From Metarhizium brunneum (taxonomy: Eukaryota > Ascomycota > Sordariomycetes > Hypocreales > Clavicipitaceae), in contig NC_089424.1 in NCBI RefSeq assembly GCF_013426205.1, positions 3,968,001-4,032,000 on the forward strand: a DNA stretch of 64,000 nucleotides, in the 5' to 3' direction. The notes below the pieces were generated by a model. That model was not told the origin of the DNA. It saw nothing but the letters and a program-made list of their open reading frames with translations, and ran no database searches. The translations under genes and the position numbers were made by a program. Positions 58,576 through 64,000 of this stretch are shown here, one piece after another (within the stretch, counting starts at the first letter, position 1; each line of letters opens with the position of its first letter).

Positions 58576-60129
58576 CATCCGGAATTGAATGAAATTTCGA
58601 GTATTTATATTATCTGGTAGATGTAACAAAATCGCACCACTGCCGGTGTGAGAGAGAGACTGATTTCAATGTAGAAGATATAATAAGAGTAACTATATCA
58701 AGAAAGATGAGAAATATATGACGCAAAAGAATTAGCGAGCATTAGATAATGCACTTAACTCGAGATGCCCTTGGTCAATTTACACCCTTTCATTAGCGCC
58801 TTGTCGTGTAACACGTGTCGACTCAGTATCACAAAATGTTATCCAGTCATCTCATTCTACCGTCTCTGACAACTTCCGTTTTGGAAAAAGAGACTAGAAG
58901 GCTGGTGAACAGATGTAGCTCTTCATTGCCACTAGCGTTGAGGCTTGCTTCTCATATGAAGTCTGGTCGAATTGTCACCTGACAAGACGGTGTCTACTTT
59001 CCATGCGTTTAGGAAACGTCAACAGTGACTTGGTGCCCGCCGAGGGGTGCTAGTGAAGAGATACCAGCCCCTATGTTCAGGAGTAGCCCATCCAAGAGCC
59101 TGCTCATCCGTGGCGCCGTGGAAATATGGGAAAAGGCGCACCTGTTCTCGATCCTGCTGTCCTAGTCCTGTCCGAGGCTTGCGCCCCCTTTAGCTGGAGA
59201 GCTTGCACGACTTGTGGCACGGTAGTCCAGACTCGTCTCATTTTGGATACCCCTCTTCAATGAGTGACTCTCTCAGGGGAGCATGGAGAAAGAGGCCGTC
59301 GGTAGACCTTGGTGCCATGGATCCCGACAATAATAGGGGCTGTGACGGATGGAGATTGACCATATTAGCAGCGTTAATTGGTATCGATGCTAATAGTGTC
59401 AAATAACTGTTCCATTTTATAGTATAGCTGACGCCGCTGTTGACAATCTGGTAGATTTATTAAGGAAAGTAGATCCAAGAAGCCGATATTAAATTCCTTT
59501 TACACTTGCACTGATACAAATACATAGAACCTATTAAATATCCTCTTTCAAAATAAGACTGTCCTAAAATATGCCTGGCAATTCTTGTGTCGGTAGGTTG
59601 AGCTGCCGTTATTGCCATTGAAGGAAACCCTTGATCTGGTGAAAACTAAGGCGTGGTAATAGGGCCATCGCGAGTGTCAGCGCAATCCCGTCCCCCAAAG
59701 CTTCTATGGCAAGAAGGTTAAGTCTGGTCTGGTACGAATTAAACAGCATGTCGACTATAACTTGCTAAATTGACACTATATAGGCTTCCAAGGGCAGGTT
59801 CTGACAATAAGGTCGGGCATAGCCCAGACCATTACAGCAACTTAAGTAAGCACCGTTGCATTAACAATATTAGCCACATGTGCAGTCTACGTGAGTAACG
59901 GTTATCTACACAAAAGTAAAATAAACAACTTGTGATAGCATGCCAAAAGGGTCGCTTGATCGACATTAATAGGTTTATAAGTAAAATCCTAATTAGTAAG
60001 TACTGTAACGTCTAAAAAGGCTATCTTCATTCTACGTTTGAGTTTATTCTATGTAACAATAGTGGGTACATATATCTACTTAATACAAACTTTAGAATCT
60101 ACGACAAAGCTAAAAACACGTGGTTCAAT
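58576..60129. other. AT-rich gene-free stretch
   Basis: Mostly AT-rich after 59400, with no coding signal. A 67-residue frame at 59203-59406 (ending GCDGWRLTILAALIG) is short and unsupported. Probably degraded DNA. Confidence 0.5.
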
Positions 60130-60891
60130 ATGCCCGCATAGTTAGTGCGGCAGAAGCATCAACTGCCTCCAAGCGTCAATGTCCTTTCTATGTCATCCCG
60201 GATAGCATCAAAGAGCAGATACGCGCTGCTGTATTTATCAAAGGGGAATAATCCTGACTCCGGCGCTTTGCCTTACACACCCAGCGGGGCGTCCTCTATC
60301 AGTTGCCCAGTGCTGGTGTTTTAACAGCCTTGAGCTATGCGGTCAGCTGGGGGAAGGGCGAAGAAAGTCGGCATTCGGCGCGACACCCATTTCGTTTAAG
60401 GCCTACATAGGATCTCGATCGTTTCCTGCTACGAGTTTCTTGGTTAGGGCACGTAACCCAAGTTAGGGCAGGCTCTGGGCATCAATGTGGGTGGGCAGCA
60501 GGAATGATCTGGCTGTACATGTAACGACAAGCACCCGGAGGCCGATATTCTTAGCGCCACGATAGAGCTTGTTGACCATGTACCCCCCCCAAACATTCCT
60601 GCACTGATCACGACTACATCAAACCAGTGACAGATCGCCGCCATTGTTACTCACCTTGGCCCATGTGCTGCACACCCACCGGCTGAGAATATCATGGGAG
60701 ACTTTGGTTTGTTGAACACTAAACTCAGCATTTGTATCTGGATTGAGGCGCGGTAGCATGTTGGACTCCCATCCATACCTTTTTCTGTCTCGTTGAGGGG
60801 CTTGTTGGCAACGCGAGGTTAATATAGAGACTGGAGCTAATTCGGACCTGCTCTCTGCGGAACCTTTGTATAGGTGTTCTGGAGTACGCAC
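60130..60891 (-). pseudogene. GMC-type oxidoreductase relic
   Basis: On the minus strand 60740-60660 gives FSVQQTKVSHDILSRWVCST and WAKVSNNGGD, then in another frame CHWFDVVVISAGMFGG, the FAD-binding start of GMC-family oxidoreductases. Here a run of eight G (60583-60590 on the plus strand as C) carries extra bases, and the next frame continues YMVNKLYRGAKNIGLRVLVV and SFLLPTHIDAQSLP. Further down 60400-60180 retains ALNEMGV-like and DKYSSAYLLFDAIRDDIE, again in shifted frames with stops. The order is that of an intact GMC enzyme, so this is a decayed copy of its N-terminal third or more. Confidence 0.7.
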
Positions 60892-62136
60892 CAGGGTTCA
60901 CAGCAAACCTTATTCAAAAAATGCTACACAATGCATTCCGAGTACTTCGTAATAAAAATCGTATCCTAACATCTCATACATGGGTGAATATGAGGGACGT
61001 AGGCCGAGAACCGACCTTTCGTTGCCACCCTAGAGCCCTCATTCGTTCTGGCAAGTACCATGTTTCGTGGGCATACAGATACCTAGAATAAAGTTGGAGG
61101 TTCGTGTTCGTCGAGCCTTGCTTTTGAGTGTGACCACTGAAGTGGCTTGGTTTGACTTGGTGGGTGGTGACAGATTTGGGTTCAAAACCCCCAATCTACA
61201 CGTCGTATGCTTTGCCAGCCTTCAAAGTCCGTTGACACAGTCGCCGTTGTGAGACAGGACTATCCTTGGACTGTTCTGGATCAAGAGGCAGTAGTTCCAA
61301 GATGTGTCGCTTATCTCGGGGCTGAATGGTAGCCTTCATCTGTCGTCAACAGGAATAGGAGCTCAGTAAGCTGGCGGGGGCCAACGTCATCTCCCGCAGC
61401 TAATCTCTTTAAATGCGGAGTGGCTCGTGGAGACTCGCTTATCTAGGAAACTTGTATGGCAGAGGAGTCCCCGCGAGCTACTCCGCATCTAAGGAGATAT
61501 AGTTGCAAGACAAAAGCTTATAAAGTTGTTTTGTACACGATCTTTGGAATAACAGCGACTAGCGTGGACATGGAGTTCAGAGGTAAATTTGCGTTGATTG
61601 TAAGCACTAGGGTGGAGGACGTGAGATAAGAAGCGCGGAACCGCGGTGCCGAGAATTATATTGCCCTTGGCGTCAAGTCCATCCATCCAGGCTTCACGCG
61701 CTGCCTTGTACACGGGTCTCGGACATAGAGGATGCTATCAATTACCACAGAGGTGTCTGGCGTTAGGCTTGGCTCCCGCAGAATGTGTCTGGAAGCAGTT
61801 TAGCGCCGGCTGCCATTCCGGAAACTCCAGACGTCCGTCCGTATATGTACGGGGTATAATACAGGGAGTTTGACATGTAAGATGGCCCAGTCACCTTGTA
61901 GCAACTCGATTCTTTCTGGACGCACTGCCTTGGAGGACCAAAACGTTAAAACATGTGGCAAACCACTCTTGTCCGCATTCCGTCTTCTAAATCTTCCAGC
62001 TGCTTTTGCATGGCTAGTCCGATTGGCCAGTTGCTCGTTAACCTTTCTTGGAGGTTACCCAACGGGAAAGCTATCCGATTCGACTTCAACCGTTGGCACA
62101 TGAAAGAGCGACGCGGTTGCAAATTGCTCCGTCAAC
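60892..62136. other. Intergenic between relics
   Basis: No coding signal; GGTTCAAAACCC at 61188-61199 looks faintly like a tRNA B box but no tRNA fold is seen. Confidence 0.5.
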
Positions 62137-63800
62137 GTGGTTGGTATTCCGGGGAGATCTAAAGGCTGTAACACTTGTATACAGAGAAGGACGTGCGGCA
62201 ACTGTCGCAAGTCGAAGCGCGTTTGCGGCAGATACACTCGCAAGACCATGTACGTCTTCTCTGCAGATGTTTGCCTCGGAGACAACGACGTCGGTGAACT
62301 TCGAAACGATGGCAGGACCATCATCTGCCATGGCCGGCCTGGGGTGTCGAATACACCGGCCGAGTTTGCGGCCAAGACGAACACTCGGTTCGTGTAGGTT
62401 TGACATGATGCATATGTCAACACGTGCACTACCCAGCGTAGGTGCAAGTCTCCTGCGCGGATCTCATCGGCGTGCAACGCATCACCTTTGCCGCATGGAA
62501 TTGATACGGGACAGAGACTTGATCTCCTGGCGTCCAGCTGTATCACCAGTGCACCGCCATCCGTCAACTGGCAACAGCTTCACTTCATCTTTCTCTCCAG
62601 CTACATGCCCAGCCATGGCATGGGGACTGCTACTAGCTTACTACTGTCCAATGCGGTAGCAATGTAGACGAAAATTGGCTGTTGCAGCTGCATGGCGGCG
62701 TAATGGACTCCCCGGTTTCTGTAGCTGCATACGCCATTGCCCATGAACGCAATGGCCAGGCGATCGTCTGGCAAAGGAGAGAGATGTACTACTCCGTACA
62801 TATGTACATGCGTAGCTTGCAACACTTGCGAACAGCACTGAGCAAGAAGCCAACCCGGCTAAGCAATGGGACGCTGGGTGCATGCCTGGCCCTGCATGTA
62901 CGAGCTGGTCGAAGCCCGGCCATGGCAGAAGACGAAGGAGGCAAGCTGGGCCCGACGTGAACAATTCACCACTCGCATTCAGCTTGTTTCTCGGATTGCG
63001 CAAATACGTGCTCCCGGGCAACCTGATGATACAGCGGGATGCCTTCATATCGCATCCGCGGTGGCGGCATCGGCCCCGGGCGGTTTACCCCAAGAAGCCG
63101 CCCGATGTTTGCCGAGACACACTGTTTGGTTGGGGGATGCCGGCCGTGATGCGTCAGCTGGACAGTCGAATCCAACAGAAATGCCAAGCTGTGCTCGCGC
63201 AGTGTGACGAACTGGACACCGTTTGAACCTTGCGGCGACTGGTACGCGCAGTAGGAGCAATTATCACACGACACTCTACGCTCTGGAAAGCCTCTTTGAC
63301 AGCGACAAGTGCGGCAGGGTATTTTCCATCTCCCATCAGCACCGGGTCTTCTCTGTCGCGTATATCCTGATTCCTTGTCATGTACTCCGTACTCCGTAGT
63401 ATTGGAGGGGTCTGATGGTGGTGTAAGATATGGCTGCCCAATACCAGCTCGCTCATGTCGCCAGTGCCTCACCGTCCAATACCACAGTCGCATGGACAGC
63501 CCCAAAGCAGCATACATGACGGAGTACAGTCATGTCGGTGACAATGGTGCGAAATGTGTGCCAGTCGGTGGAATGGCTCATGGCCGCGGAGATGGGACGA
63601 CTTGGCCCGACGGCAGCCATGCTGGTAGGCCGGGGTCGTGGGAGAGGGAACAATCCCGGATTGTGGAAATTATGGGACGAGTTTTGGTCAGTGATTGCAT
63701 TTTTCCGAGACATGATGTTTCTGTCGAGGTGTTGGCTCGAGGGCTGTTGGTCGCACCGCAGGGCAGCTCTCAAAATTTCAGGACTGCCATGGACTTGACA
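62137..63800 (+). pseudogene. Zn2Cys6 transcription factor relic
   Basis: The frame from 62137 begins MVGIPGRSKGCNTCIQRRTC, then GNCRKSKRVCGRYTRK, the usual opening of one fungal Zn2Cys6 group, but about eight residues with one Cys are missing between QRRT and CGNC. The frame stops at 62397. Later fragments of the same kind of protein follow in changing frames: SPLAFSLFLGLRKYV and HPRWRHRPRAVYPK (62970-63100), STLYALESLFDSDKCG-like (63260-63330), and MVRNVCQSVEWLMAAEMGRL (63540-63600), the typical late motif of this family. Order and spacing fit a full-length gene that lost function through deletion, shifts and stops. Confidence 0.65.
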
Positions 63801-64000
63801 GGACAGGGTACTCCGCACTGGGAGTGTTTGCTCGCAGGAAGTGTCAATAAAAGACGGGGAAGCCTTGGAGACTTGTCGATTTGACGGCACCAGACCGGAG
63901 GCTCAACTCCGCATATCACGCTGGCTTGTTTCTTGGATTTCCGAGCCACCATTTCAGGCCCCGTACATATCGATCGCTGGAGACGGTATCACAAGGCGTC
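63801..64000. other. Window end
   Basis: No identifiable feature; the last 200 bp may belong to sequence outside the window. Confidence 0.5.

Noticed and set aside
61186..61200. GGGTTCAAAACCC, B-box-like
   Set aside because: No matching A box or cloverleaf; probably chance.

Overview
The window looks like nuclear DNA of a filamentous ascomycete, most likely a sordariomycete of the Hypocreales type (an inference from gene content; the species cannot be read from the sequence). Reasons: genes of 0.3-4.4 kb broken by short 49-90 bp introns with GT...CTAAC...AG signals, Zn2Cys6 regulators, HET and NACHT-ankyrin genes, an Agd3-type deacetylase, small secreted cysteine-rich proteins, AT-rich degraded islands, and the dispersed nonamer TACTCCGTA common in such genomes. 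There is no rRNA, CRISPR or bacterial signal, and no tRNA I could support.

Layout. 0-3 kb: a frameshifted HET relic (+) tail to tail with an intact HET-domain gene (-). 4-17 kb: a metabolic block with a soluble phosphatidylserine-decarboxylase-family enzyme (-), a secreted protein (-), an APC amino-acid/amine permease of nine exons (-), a divergently transcribed flavin monoamine oxidase of five exons (+), and a convergent Zn2Cys6 regulator (-). Permease, oxidase and regulator look like a small amine or amino-acid catabolic cluster. 17-38 kb: a gene-poor, partly AT-rich accessory region dominated by secreted cysteine-rich proteins (20.9, 26.3, 27.3, 35.1 kb), an M43 metalloprotease with a novel-looking tandem Cys tail (32.3 kb), a small protein kinase (29.5 kb) and an RNase H relic (36.5 kb). 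38-42 kb: an acidic unknown protein and a frameshifted BTB gene. 43.7-53.2 kb: an Agd3-type polysaccharide deacetylase, an orphan caspase-like protein, a ketosteroid-dehydrogenase-like flavoprotein and an 11-exon DAL5-type MFS transporter with a 7-nt microexon. 54.1-58.5 kb: a 1429-residue NLR (nucleoside phosphorylase - NACHT - about 17 ankyrin repeats). 58.6-64 kb: degraded DNA with GMC-oxidoreductase and Zn2Cys6 relics.

How the genes may work together. Two themes stand out. One is nitrogen metabolism: permease, amine oxidase and regulator, perhaps with the decarboxylase. The other is self/non-self recognition and cell death: HET, caspase-like, kinase and NLR genes, scattered among secreted proteins and relics. 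The splice models were built by hand from reading frame, splice signals and family motifs. Those whose exon lengths sum to whole codons (permease, oxidase, regulator, MFS, M43, Agd3, NLR, kinase, 27.3 kb protein) are the most secure.
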